DNA of 64,000 nucleotides from CAYXVJ01 sp050309435. GTDB lineage: Bacteria > Bacillota > Clostridia > Saccharofermentanales > Fastidiosipilaceae. Under the pieces are notes generated by a model, which did not search any database, was not told the origin of the DNA, and was given only the letters and a program-made list of their open reading frames with translations. Every line of letters starts with the position of its first letter. The first letter of the stretch is position 1. A program made the translations under genes and the position numbers. Location of the stretch: contig JBNRMJ010000011.1 in NCBI GenBank assembly GCA_050309435.1, positions 62,001 to 126,000 on the forward strand, read 5' to 3'. Shown here one piece after another: positions 43,815 to 52,156 of this stretch.

Positions 43815-45341
43815 TTAATTATCCTGATTCGACAACGGCCTCATGGTTGGAAAGAGCAAGACATCTCGTATCGAAACGGAATTCGTCATCAACATGCAGA
43901 GTCGATCAATACCCATGCCCATACCGCCTGTCGGAGGCAAACCGTATTCCAGTGCCACGCAGTAATCTTCATCCATCCGGTTGGCTTCGTCGTCACCGGC
44001 TTCGCGCCTGGCCAGCTGTGCGGCAAATCGCTCTCTCTGGTCTACCGGATCGTTAAGCTCTGAATAAGCGTTAGCCAGTTCGTTACCATGAACAAAGAGT
44101 TCGAAGCGTTCCGTTAATTCGGGATTACCGGGTTTCTTCTTGGTCAACGGCGAAACCTCGATCGGATAATCGTAAATAAAAGTCGGTTGAATCAGCTTGT
44201 CTTCGGCATAGGTTTCGAAGAAATGATTAAAGATATCGCCCTTCTTCCAACCGGGCTGGATCTCGATGCCTCTCTCTTCTGCCAGTGCTTTTGCTTCCTC
44301 GAAGGTCTTGACTTCGTAGAAATCGACACCGGCATACTCGAGCACGGCGTCACGCATGGACAGACGGCGGAAAGGTGCGGAGAAATCAAGCAGAGTTCCG
44401 TCATACTCGATCTTCGTATCGCCATGAACGGTCCTGCATACCTCTTCGATCATCGTCTCCGTCAATTCCATCATACCGTGATAATCCGTGTACGCTTGAT
44501 ATAACTCGATCATGCTGAATTCAGGATTGTGTCGAACGCTGATACCTTCGTTTCTGAAATTGCGACCGATCTCATAGACACGCTCCATGCCTCCGACAAT
44601 CAGGCGCTTCAAATACAGTTCGGGAGCAATACGAAGGTACAAATCCATATCCAGCGTATTGTGATGTGTAATAAAAGGTTTGGCGGCAGCACCGCCGGGG
44701 ATGGTATTGAGAATCGGGGTCTCTACTTCCAGGAAATCTCTGCGATGCAGGAATTCGCGAATCGTGCGGATAACCAGAGATCTCGTTTCGAATGTCTTGC
44801 GGACTTCGGGATTCATCATCAAGTCCAGATAACGCTGGCGATAACGGGTGTCAGTATCTTTCAAACCATGATATTTCTCCGGTAAGGGACGGATACATTT
44901 GGCCAATAAGGTGTATGACAAGGTACGAATGGAGATCTCGCCGCGATTCGTGCGCATAACCTCGCCCTTAATGCCGACGATGTCGCCCAGGTCCAGCGCT
45001 TGCCATACCTGATAAGCTTCTTCGCCTACGATATCGAATTTGGTAAACGTCTGGATACGACCGCTGCGATCCATCAGATCACAGAAGCTGGCCTTACCCA
45101 TTCCGCGTTTACTCATGAGACGGCCCGCGATCTGTACGACCGTGCCTTCGAGACTTTCGAAATTCTCCTGGATATCGGCGGCGTGATGCGTCACGTCATA
45201 AGCGACTTCCTCAAAAGGATCGCGAACGGCGCGCAGCTTATCGAGCTTTTCCATTCTCACTTCCATCTGTTGATTCATAGCAGGAGGTGTCGGAGTGCTC
45301 TGGGTGTTTGTATTATCCATATTGGTATTGTTATCTGTCAT
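43815..45341 (-). CDS. lysS: lysyl-tRNA synthetase (class II)
   Basis: 508 aa. A 20-residue Asn/Thr-rich N-terminal extension, an OB-fold anticodon domain (GTVVQIAGRLMSKRGMGKASFCDL), and the class II core with motif 2 (FRNEGISVRHNPEFSMIELYQAY) and motif 3 (GGMGMGIDRLCMLMT). ATG follows GGTGAGG. It is 43 bp downstream of greA, the standard greA-lysS order of Firmicutes. Confidence 0.97.
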   Translation of the reverse strand: MTDNNTNMDNTNTQSTPTPPAMNQQMEVRMEKLDKLRAVRDPFEEVAYDVTHHAADIQENFESLEGTVVQIAGRLMSKRGMGKASFCDLMDRSGRIQTFTKFDIVGEEAYQVWQALDLGDIVGIKGEVMRTNRGEISIRTLSYTLLAKCIRPLPEKYHGLKDTDTRYRQRYLDLMMNPEVRKTFETRSLVIRTIREFLHRRDFLEVETPILNTIPGGAAAKPFITHHNTLDMDLYLRIAPELYLKRLIVGGMERVYEIGRNFRNEGISVRHNPEFSMIELYQAYTDYHGMMELTETMIEEVCRTVHGDTKIEYDGTLLDFSAPFRRLSMRDAVLEYAGVDFYEVKTFEEAKALAEERGIEIQPGWKKGDIFNHFFETYAEDKLIQPTFIYDYPIEVSPLTKKKPGNPELTERFELFVHGNELANAYSELNDPVDQRERFAAQLARREAGDDEANRMDEDYCVALEYGLPPTGGMGMGIDRLCMLMTNSVSIRDVLLFPTMRPLSNQDN

Positions 45342-45384
45342 TCTTCCTCACCTTAGTAAGCTCGTATTCCAGCGAGCGGGATCA

Positions 45385-45870
45385 TCAGTTTGTCGGCACT
45401 TCAATCTTCACGATTTTATATCTCAGAAAACCGCGAGGAGTTTTCACTTGTGCGATCTGATTTTTCTTTTTTCCCATGATAGCCATGCCCACGGGAGACT
45501 CCGTGGAGATCATGTTGGCCAGGATATCTTCTTCTTTCGGGCTGACAAGCGTATACAAAGCCTCTTCGTTTGTTTCGGTGTCCAGAAGCGTCACCTGGCA
45601 GCCAATGGTAACATTGGTCTTGGAAATATCTTCGTCGTCGATGACACGTGCATTTTTCAAAATGCTTTCGATTTCCAGAATACGTGCCTCGTTCTCGCCT
45701 TGTGCCTGTTTGGCATCGTCGTATTCGGAGTTCTCCGATAAATCACCGAAAGATAAGGCGACTTTAATTCTCTCTGCGATTTCGGTACGCAATTCGACCT
45801 TGCGGCGATCGAGCTCGTCTTTCAGGCGATTCACTCCGCTCAGGGTTAATTCATATACTTGTTCGGCCAT
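45385..45870 (-). CDS. greA: transcription elongation factor GreA
   Basis: Rescues stalled RNA polymerase by stimulating transcript cleavage. 161 aa, standard. N-terminal coiled coil with the acidic tip (LSFGDLSENSEYDDAKQAQGENEARI, where Asp and Glu coordinate the polymerase Mg2+) and the C-terminal FKBP-like domain (LVSPKEEDILANMISTESPVGMAIMGKK). ATG follows CGAGGAG. First gene of greA-lysS. Confidence 0.97.
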   Translation of the reverse strand: MAEQVYELTLSGVNRLKDELDRRKVELRTEIAERIKVALSFGDLSENSEYDDAKQAQGENEARILEIESILKNARVIDDEDISKTNVTIGCQVTLLDTETNEEALYTLVSPKEEDILANMISTESPVGMAIMGKKKNQIAQVKTPRGFLRYKIVKIEVPTN

Positions 45871-45942
45871 AGTTTTTCTCCTCGTTCGTTAAGAATGAAA
45901 ATATTCTCTTTTTTACCTGGTCTGTTAGCTTTTATGAAAACA

Positions 45943-45979
45943 GGAAACGAGATTCGGCTTAGGGCAGCAATCTCGTTCC
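45943..45979 (-). terminator. intrinsic terminator after guaB
   Basis: GGAAACGAGATT (45943-45954) pairs with AATCTCGTTCC (45969-45979); on the minus strand TGTTTTCAT follows. About 135 bp past the guaB stop and upstream of greA. Confidence 0.65.
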
Positions 45980-46113
45980 ATGATGAAAGTTCAGCCGGCT
46001 TGCCGTCTGAACTTCAACTGTGTACTTATTAGTATGCCAAATCATACAACATGTTAGCTTGATAGGCAAACTGTTTTGTTAATTAACGGTTAAATTATTC
46101 CTTATGCCATATC

Positions 46114-47613
46114 TCAGGTGGTTTCTGATTTCTTGATGACATCATGAGCGCCGCCCTCGACGATGCTCGTGGCCGAAACCATAACCAAACGCGCTTTCTG
46201 CTGGAATTCGGGGATGGACAGCGATCCGCAGGAAGTCATCGTGGACTTCAGTTTGGCGATCGTCGTGTCTACGTTTGTCTTCAAAGGTCCCGCATAGGGA
46301 ACATAAGAATCGACACCCTCTTCGAATACCATCCCGCCGTTGGTGTTTCCGTAACCGTAACGCTGCCAGTTGCGGGCGCGGTTGGAACCTTCGCCCCAAT
46401 ACTCTTTCACATAATTACCGTTTACGAGCAACTTGCGGGTAGGACTTTCGTCAAAGCGTGCAAAGTAACGGCCCAGCATCAGGAAATCGGCACCCATGGC
46501 CAGAGCCAGCGACATATGATAATCAAAAACAATACCGCCGTCCGAGCACAAAGGTACGTAATCACCAGTCTCTTCAAAGTACTTGTCTCTGGATTTGGCA
46601 ACCAGCATAACCGCCGAAGCCTGACCCATACCGATACCTTTCTGTTCGCGTGTGATACAAATCGAGCCGCCGCCGATACCTACTTTGATAAAGTCCGCAC
46701 CTGCATCGGCGAGATAACGGAAGCCTTCCTCGTCGACAACGTTACCGGCACCGACGGGAATATGCGGGTATCTTTCCTTAATCCAGGCGATGGTTATCTT
46801 TTGCCATTCGGAGAATCCGTCAGACGAATCAATGCAAAGGACATCCGCACCGGCTTCAATCAAGGCAGGAACGCGGGTTTCATAATCATGCGTGTTGATA
46901 CCGGCACCGGCAAGCAAACGCTTACCCGGGTCCAAAAGTTCCAGAGGGTTGTCTTTATGCTGCTCGTAATCCTTACGGAAAACAAGACCCACCAAACGCC
47001 CCTCGTCATCGACAATGGGCAACTGGTTTAATTTATGGGCCCAGATGATGTCGTTGGCTTCGCTTAAAGTAATGCCTTCCCTGGCAGTGATCAATTCACT
47101 CAAAGGTCTCATGAACTCTTTAATTTTGACATCCGTGGACATGCGGCTGATTCGATAATCGCGTGATGTTACCAGTCCGAGCAGGATACCGTTGGAAGTA
47201 CCGTCATGAGTAATGGAGATCGTAGAATGACCCGTGCGATTCTTAATATCCAGAACATCCAGCAGAGTATCTTCCGGTGTCAGGTTTGTATCGGAAACAA
47301 CAATACCGGCCTTAAACTTCTTCACCTTACGAACCATTTCGCACTGTGATTCGACCGTCTGAGAGCCGAAAATAAACGACAGTCCGCCGCTTCTGGCCAA
47401 AGCGATGGCCAACCCCGAGTCGGAAACCGACTGCATAATGGCTGACGTCAGAGGGATGTTCAGATACTGTTTGGAATCTTCGATCCCTTTCTTATAACGA
47501 ATCAAAGGTGTTCTCAAACTAACGTTGACCGGTTTGCATTCAGCGGTTGTGAGGTTGGGTACCAGTAAAAATTCGTTAAACGTTTTTGATTCCTGTTCAA
47601 AGATCATCGCCAT
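46114..47613 (-). CDS. guaB: IMP dehydrogenase of the Tritrichomonas foetus-like type
   Basis: Oxidises IMP to XMP for guanine nucleotide synthesis. 499 aa with two CBS domains inserted in the barrel. The active-site loop is SICITREQKG with nucleophile Cys319, and the flap has the Arg418-Tyr419 pair (ARNWQRY); Arg382 is in GRYFARF. These numbers coincide with those of the protozoan T. foetus enzyme, and the segments DGFSEWQKIT, EEGVDSYVPYAG and SIVEGGAHDV are as I remember them there, unlike the SICTTR loop of ordinary bacterial GuaB. ATG follows AAGGAG. Monocistronic. Confidence 0.93.
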   Translation of the reverse strand: MAMIFEQESKTFNEFLLVPNLTTAECKPVNVSLRTPLIRYKKGIEDSKQYLNIPLTSAIMQSVSDSGLAIALARSGGLSFIFGSQTVESQCEMVRKVKKFKAGIVVSDTNLTPEDTLLDVLDIKNRTGHSTISITHDGTSNGILLGLVTSRDYRISRMSTDVKIKEFMRPLSELITAREGITLSEANDIIWAHKLNQLPIVDDEGRLVGLVFRKDYEQHKDNPLELLDPGKRLLAGAGINTHDYETRVPALIEAGADVLCIDSSDGFSEWQKITIAWIKERYPHIPVGAGNVVDEEGFRYLADAGADFIKVGIGGGSICITREQKGIGMGQASAVMLVAKSRDKYFEETGDYVPLCSDGGIVFDYHMSLALAMGADFLMLGRYFARFDESPTRKLLVNGNYVKEYWGEGSNRARNWQRYGYGNTNGGMVFEEGVDSYVPYAGPLKTNVDTTIAKLKSTMTSCGSLSIPEFQQKARLVMVSATSIVEGGAHDVIKKSETT

Positions 47614-48042
47614 GGTATATCTCCTTAAAGCGGTTCCTGTCTTATTGGTTGTGGTAGTTTATCTCGAAATATTTGATATATGATACCACAAAGGTGAAAG
47701 CTTGGCTCTATGTAGAATGACAAAACTACTCTCCGCGAAATTCGCAGAGAGTAGTATAAATAGCTTTAGATAAGCGACTTACGCCGCAACACAATAATTG
47801 TACCATTATTTCCATCCCGCATATAGTCCCGTACGAATCCGATAGTTCGTTCTTCTCTTCTTATAATTAAGTCACAAGGGAAGCAAGCTGCGAAGCGGAT
47901 GGCCTTCCGTAAAAGCATTCGAGAACGGTACTGTTCTTAGCATAAACCGGAAAGCGACCGTAGACAATTGAATATTGAATAAAGAAGAACTTTATTGGAA
48001 TTGATTCAGCAGTTTATCCGCCGAAGTTACAAGGAAAAGAGT
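47614..48042. other. gene-free leader region upstream of guaB
   Basis: No open frame of note. It should hold the guaB promoter, but none stands out; no purine-riboswitch pattern was recognised. A hairpin near the middle is listed separately. Confidence 0.5.
47725..47755 (-). terminator. hairpin upstream of guaB
   Basis: ACTACTCTC / GAGAGTAGT (9 bp), continued after one mismatch by GCG/CGC; on the minus strand it is followed by TTTTGTC. It lies 112 bp before the guaB start, so it is either a terminator of an upstream minus transcript or an attenuator of guaB. Confidence 0.5.
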
Positions 48043-48072
48043 TTGACAATCTTGTAATATTCTGAATATATT
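48043..48072 (+). promoter_or_regulatory. strong promoter in the gap
   Basis: Perfect TTGACA (48043-48048), 18 bp spacer, TATATT (48067-48072). The only downstream gene on this strand before a terminator is the broken mini-gene at 48142. Confidence 0.6.
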
Positions 48073-48141
48073 ACCTTTTTCTAATGACATAAACCCAGAC
48101 AATTTGTGATCATTTAGAACTCGTCAAACAAAGAAGAAAGG

Positions 48142-48310
48142 ATGGATGTAATAATTAGTAATTCTGAACCACCTTACAGCTTAGTTCGGCGCTTTCAGGA
48201 CATTCAATTTATCATCCACCGATTGGGATGACGCGCAGGAACGCCAAAACAATATACGCCGGGCAGCTGATTCTCTTGCCTTACATATAGATACTAAAGT
48301 AAAACGGTAA
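48142..48310 (+). pseudogene. possible frameshifted mini-gene (about 55 codons)
   Basis: ATG at 48142 opens 29 codons (MDVIISNSEPPYSLVRRFQD..., stop at 48229). A one-base shift near position 48210 joins an open frame that reads SSTDWDDAQERQNNIRRAADSLALH... to a TAA at 48308-48310. 169 nt is 56 codons plus one base. The AGAAAGG motif is adjacent to the ATG with no spacer, so translation is doubtful. It lies between a good promoter and a terminator. Could equally be a small RNA. No homologue recognised. Confidence 0.3.
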
Positions 48311-48381
48311 ACCCATTTACATTCAAATCAGAAAACTTATAGCAAATAGAAACATATACAGAACCGTATAATCATCGAAAC

Positions 48382-48415
48382 AAAAGGCATCGCTTCCGAG
48401 GAAACGGTGCCTTTT
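48382..48415. terminator. bidirectional terminator
   Basis: AAAAGGCATCG (48382-48392) pairs with CGGTGCCTTTT (48405-48415), with T-rich sequence on both sides. It ends the transcript from 48043 and that of the minus-strand gene at 48463. Confidence 0.75.
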
Positions 48416-48462
48416 CTCTATGCTCGTTTATCGGCCCGCCAAGCCAGCACAGATAAACACAT

Positions 48463-48828
48463 TCATGCACTCGCGGATTGTCCCGGAAAGAGATAATTGT
48501 TTGGATCGGCTTTCATATCCTCGTACTGACGCGGTAAGCCGTCTCCGATCAGATCCAACTTAGCTTCGGCAGCAGATTCCAACACATAAAAACCGGACTC
48601 AAGCACACGATAAACAAATTCTTCCTGACTGTCCGATTTTATTTCAAAGAAACGCTCGGACATATCATCTTCCCGTTTGGCTGAGAACTTCTGCTCCGAT
48701 GAGCGAGAAACGAGACGCAAATCTCGCAACATATCGTTTTGAATCTCTTTATGTCTGACATACGCGGCATATAAGCAAATGGCGATGGCTCCCAGTACTA
48801 AATAAAAAAAGATATTCAAAGCACTCAT
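48463..48828 (-). CDS. single-pass membrane protein, unknown
   Basis: 121 aa. N-terminal membrane helix (residues 5-23, NIFFYLVLGAIAICLYAAYV), then a charged, mostly helical cytoplasmic or external part with no recognised domain (YVRHKEIQNDMLRDLRL..., EEFVYRVLESGFYVLESAAEAKLDLI). ATG follows GGGAGGG. Monocistronic between a terminator and the divergent trxB. Confidence 0.65.
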   Translation of the reverse strand: MSALNIFFYLVLGAIAICLYAAYVRHKEIQNDMLRDLRLVSRSSEQKFSAKREDDMSERFFEIKSDSQEEFVYRVLESGFYVLESAAEAKLDLIGDGLPRQYEDMKADPNNYLFPGQSASA

Positions 48829-48953
48829 ATCAACCCTCCCGCATCATTCGGCTGCTATTTCCCATAACCGAACATACATTCTTTTTATATAATAAAACGT
48901 TTGTTCGATTAAGTCAAGGATATTTGTTCTGTTTTTCAGCTGATATTGGCCGT

Positions 48954-48981
48954 TTGATTTTCTGAAAGAAGCAGGCATAAT
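48954..48981 (+). promoter_or_regulatory. promoter for trxB
   Basis: TTGATT (48954-48959), 16 bp spacer, CATAAT (48976-48981), 41 bp before the start codon. Confidence 0.5.
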
Positions 48982-49022
48982 AGATGGTAGTGAATGTAAT
49001 TATCAAGATTAAGGAGCATCTA

Positions 49023-49976
49023 ATGGAGCTATACGATGTAATTATTATCGGAGGCGGTCCGGCCGGTATGAGCGCTTCTCTCTACGCCAGCCGGGGCGGA
49101 TTGAAAGTCGCCATGCTGGACTTCATGCCCGGCGGCAAGTTGAATATTACGAGTGAAATCGAAAATTATCCGGGTCACGGTCGAGTCAGCGGACAATCTC
49201 TGGCAGCCGACATGCTGGAATCGGCTCTGGCTTTCGGTACCGAACATATCTATGCCATGGTAGAAGAAATCAAACCCGGCACAAGCGTCCATGAAGTCAT
49301 TACGACAGATAAGACTGTATATCGTACCAAAGCCGTTATCATCGCTTCCGGTACTGTCGAGCGTAAAATGGGTGTACCCGGAGAAAGTGAATATTATGGA
49401 ATGGGTGTTTCCTACTGCGCGGTCTGCGACGCCGCTTTCTTCCGCAACAAACCTGTCATCGTCATCGGAGGCGGCAGCACGGCTTTTGAAGATGCTCTTT
49501 ACCTGTCCAAGTTTGCCAGTGATGTCAAGATTGTCATGCGCAGAGATGTCTCTCGCGCGGAGCAAGTCATCCAGGAGCGAGTCCATAACAATCCGAAGAT
49601 CGAACGTCTCCACTTCTGGGTCGCCGAAGAATTCAGGGGAAACGGCATGAATCTCACTTCTGTCGTTCTGAAACATGTCGAAACAGGAGAAGTAAAAGAA
49701 CTTCAGACCGCCGCGGTTTTCCCCTTGATCGGTGTCGATGCGAATACCGCATTTCTCTCAAATCTGGGTATCACGGCAAGCGACGGCTTCATTCGTACCA
49801 ATCGTAAAATGGAGACGCAAATACCCGGAATCTACGCAGCGGGAGATGTTCGCGTGAAGACACTCAGACAAATCGTCACCGCCACCAATGACGGAGCAAT
49901 CGCCGCAGAGTCGGTTAATCACTATCTGGATAACTGGGTAGCGGCTGATCTCGAAGATCTTGTCTCCCGCTCTTGA
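49023..49976 (+). CDS. trxB: thioredoxin reductase (FAD/NAD(P)H)
   Basis: Reduces thioredoxin. 317 aa from the ATG at 49023 (AAGGAG upstream). FAD-binding GGGPAG at residues 10-15, redox pair CAVC (Cys132, Cys135), the second nucleotide fold GGGSTAFEDALYL, and the closing FAD motif GIYAAGDVR. All parts intact. The NADPH-binding HRR-type residues appear as MRRDVSR. Monocistronic with its own promoter and terminator; no thioredoxin gene is adjacent. Confidence 0.96.
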   Translation: MELYDVIIIGGGPAGMSASLYASRGGLKVAMLDFMPGGKLNITSEIENYPGHGRVSGQSLAADMLESALAFGTEHIYAMVEEIKPGTSVHEVITTDKTVYRTKAVIIASGTVERKMGVPGESEYYGMGVSYCAVCDAAFFRNKPVIVIGGGSTAFEDALYLSKFASDVKIVMRRDVSRAEQVIQERVHNNPKIERLHFWVAEEFRGNGMNLTSVVLKHVETGEVKELQTAAVFPLIGVDANTAFLSNLGITASDGFIRTNRKMETQIPGIYAAGDVRVKTLRQIVTATNDGAIAAESVNHYLDNWVAADLEDLVSRS

Positions 49977-49999
49977 TACAGCTGAAAATGTTGATATAA

Positions 50000-50034
50000 A
50001 AACGGCCGGTATTGCTACCGGCCGTTTGTTTGTC
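50000..50034 (+). terminator. intrinsic terminator after trxB
   Basis: Perfect 12 bp stem AAACGGCCGGTA-TTGC-TACCGGCCGTTT followed by GTTTGTC. Confidence 0.88.
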
Positions 50035-50044
50035 TTGATGTCGC

Positions 50045-50758
50045 CTAAGGCGTGTTTATATCTTCTTGAGGAAAGTTTCCGTTCGGAGCCGCGATTCGAA
50101 CCACGACATTGTTCTGTTCGTCGGCAGCATCCAAACCGTATACTTCGGCTCGAACAGCCTTGTAGTTATTCAAAACGGCTTCGTAATCCGCTTGACTCAG
50201 TTCTACCGGACTGACCAGAAGCAGTTCTGTGTTCCGGTAACCGTTAATGTTGTAATACGCTTCTCCGGGAACCTCGAATACCGCGATCTCGTCCATTCGC
50301 TCCACGATTTTATTCTGATTCTTCACACGGTTCAGAGTCAAAGGCAGGAAAATGGCGGCCATAATGACAACAACAGCACCAACTCCGGCAATTAACTGAA
50401 GCTTATGTTTTTTGGAAACGACGGGTTCGATTAATTCACGCTTTTGCAAAGCTACTTTCTGCTGAGGAGTTAAGCGACCCGGTTCCGTCTTTTTCTTCTT
50501 CCTGGGAGCCGGCTGACTGCGTACAGGTGCCGCAACCTGAACCGAACGAACCGCCGAGAAAGCGATTTGGCGCTCTTCGTCGGTCAACTCCTCCTGAGGC
50601 TCATTGGGGAATTCGACATCAGACGGGTTCTGGTCAATTTGAATTGCCCGGATAGGACTAAAGCGTGCATGACAAAACATGCATACTCCCTTCGCATCTG
50701 AATCGTTCACCATCAATAATGAGCCGCAATTGGGACAGCGGCCTTGTTTCATAGCCAT
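50045..50758 (-). CDS. zinc-ribbon membrane protein, unknown
   Basis: 237 aa. N-terminal zinc ribbon CPNC...CMFCHA (Cys8, Cys11, Cys26, Cys29), a basic, Pro/Lys-rich linker (APRKKKKTEPG), one membrane helix (LIAGVGAVVVIMAAIFLPLTL), and an external domain of about 95 residues with no recognised fold. Topology resembles the smaller protein at 5061-5459 but the sequences outside the ribbon differ. ATG at 50758 follows CAGGAG at a long spacing; an ATG two codons later is also possible. Convergent with trxB. Confidence 0.72.
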   Translation of the reverse strand: MAMKQGRCPNCGSLLMVNDSDAKGVCMFCHARFSPIRAIQIDQNPSDVEFPNEPQEELTDEERQIAFSAVRSVQVAAPVRSQPAPRKKKKTEPGRLTPQQKVALQKRELIEPVVSKKHKLQLIAGVGAVVVIMAAIFLPLTLNRVKNQNKIVERMDEIAVFEVPGEAYYNINGYRNTELLLVSPVELSQADYEAVLNNYKAVRAEVYGLDAADEQNNVVVRIAAPNGNFPQEDINTP

Positions 50759-50782
50759 ATTATTAATTCACTCCTGAAATGC

Positions 50783-50812
50783 TTGGACTTGTCTAACGAA
50801 GCCAATTATAAT
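50783..50812 (+). promoter_or_regulatory. promoter for galK-tadA
   Basis: TTGGAC (50783-50788), 18 bp spacer, perfect TATAAT (50807-50812), 33 bp before the start codon. Confidence 0.55.
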
Positions 50813-50845
50813 GGATTTATCTGTTTAACACAATAAAGGAGTACA

Positions 50846-52141
50846 ATGTTCATGGATCTTTCATTTCTACTGGAGAAATCGGGCGAGTTAAGCCGTTTAG
50901 AAGACCTTAAGACTGTTTACGGCGACGACCCGGAGCAACTCGACAGAATCAGCCATCGATTCGCCGATCTGGCAGGTAGATTCCGCGATTACTTTCCCGG
51001 AATCAACGAGGTTCGACTGTTTTCGACACCCGGCAGAACCGAAGTGTCGGGAAACCATACGGATCACCAACATGGTAAAGTACTCTGCGCTGCCGTCAGC
51101 CTTGATGTCATCGCTCTGGTAGCGAAGACTGATGACAACATTATTGAGTTGAAATCTCAGGAATTTGCCCGTATGGACCGAATCAATCTTCAAATCCTGG
51201 AACCGCAGGAGGACGAAGTTAATCATTCTGCCGCTTTGATCCGGGGCGTGGCTGCCGGTATCAAACAACGCGGCGGTAAAATCGGCGGTTTTACGGCTTA
51301 TACCAGCAGTAATGTCCCTGCCGGATCCGGTCTCTCGTCATCGGCGGCTTTTGAAATCCTGGTCGGTACCATCTTAAACGAACTCTACAATGACGGACGC
51401 TTCTCCATGGTTGAACTGGCTCAGATTGGTCAGATGGCGGAAAACGAGTATTTTGGAAAACCATCCGGATTGATGGATCAGTGCGGTTGCGCAGTCGGCG
51501 GGTTCATTTCAATAGATTTTGCCGATGTGAAAAAACCTCTTGTCAAGCATTTGGATGTTGATTTCGCCAAGGCGGGTTACGAACTTGTCATCACAAAAAC
51601 AGACGGCAGTCATGCGGATTTGACTGATGAATACGCAGCTATTCCTTATGAAATGAAAGCCGTCGCGAAAAATTTCGATGCCGCAGTCTTGCGTGACGTG
51701 GACGAGAGCAAAATGATGGCGGCGATCCCGGAACTACGCAAGGCACACGGAGACCGGGCCGTTCTTCGATCTTTACATTTTTTCGCAGAAAACAAACGCG
51801 TGGACTCGGCAGTCGAGGCACTGACTCAAGAAGATTTCGCCAGATTCCTGAAAACTATTAAAGAGTCGGGTCGCTCCAGCTGGACCTTATTACAGAATGT
51901 AACATCCTCTCGTTCTGACATCAGTCAGCCGATTGCCATGGCCCTGGCTTTATCCGAACTGGTTCTTGACGGAGAAGGTGCCTGCCGTGTACACGGAGGC
52001 GGATTCGCCGGAACCATACAAGCATTCGTACCCAAAGCGAAGGTCGATGTATATGTCGACACGCTCTCTTCGGTATTCGGCCGCGAAAATGTCCTTCGTT
52101 TGGCGATTAGACAAGCTCCCAGTTGCGAAATCAATGCCTGA
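50846..52141 (+). CDS. galK: galactokinase
   Basis: Phosphorylates galactose at C1. 431 aa, about 40 longer than usual at the N-terminus. The GHMP signature GRTEVSGNHTDH (residues 63-74) is the galactokinase motif with Val for Ile, the phosphate loop is VPAGSGLSSSAAFE, and the C-terminal GGGFAGTIQAFV is present. ATG follows AAAGGAG. tadA begins 15 bp downstream. The partner galT is at 24837, so the Leloir genes are not clustered. Confidence 0.94.
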   Translation: MFMDLSFLLEKSGELSRLEDLKTVYGDDPEQLDRISHRFADLAGRFRDYFPGINEVRLFSTPGRTEVSGNHTDHQHGKVLCAAVSLDVIALVAKTDDNIIELKSQEFARMDRINLQILEPQEDEVNHSAALIRGVAAGIKQRGGKIGGFTAYTSSNVPAGSGLSSSAAFEILVGTILNELYNDGRFSMVELAQIGQMAENEYFGKPSGLMDQCGCAVGGFISIDFADVKKPLVKHLDVDFAKAGYELVITKTDGSHADLTDEYAAIPYEMKAVAKNFDAAVLRDVDESKMMAAIPELRKAHGDRAVLRSLHFFAENKRVDSAVEALTQEDFARFLKTIKESGRSSWTLLQNVTSSRSDISQPIAMALALSELVLDGEGACRVHGGGFAGTIQAFVPKAKVDVYVDTLSSVFGRENVLRLAIRQAPSCEINA

Positions 52142-52156
52142 AGAAAAGAAAATCAC

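Noticed and set aside
45342..46113. T-box or riboswitch before lysS/greA
   Set aside because: No T-box AGGGTGG-type motif is visible here or before argS and gltX; only a guaB terminator hairpin is seen.
46144..47031. 295-codon open frame on the plus strand
   Set aside because: It is antisense to guaB, has no ribosome site and no recognisable domain; the guaB frame explains the lack of stops.
50081..50125. GGTTCGAATC on the minus strand resembling a tRNA T-loop
   Set aside because: The flanking bases cannot form a T-stem and no acceptor, D or anticodon arm is present; it is inside a coding gene.
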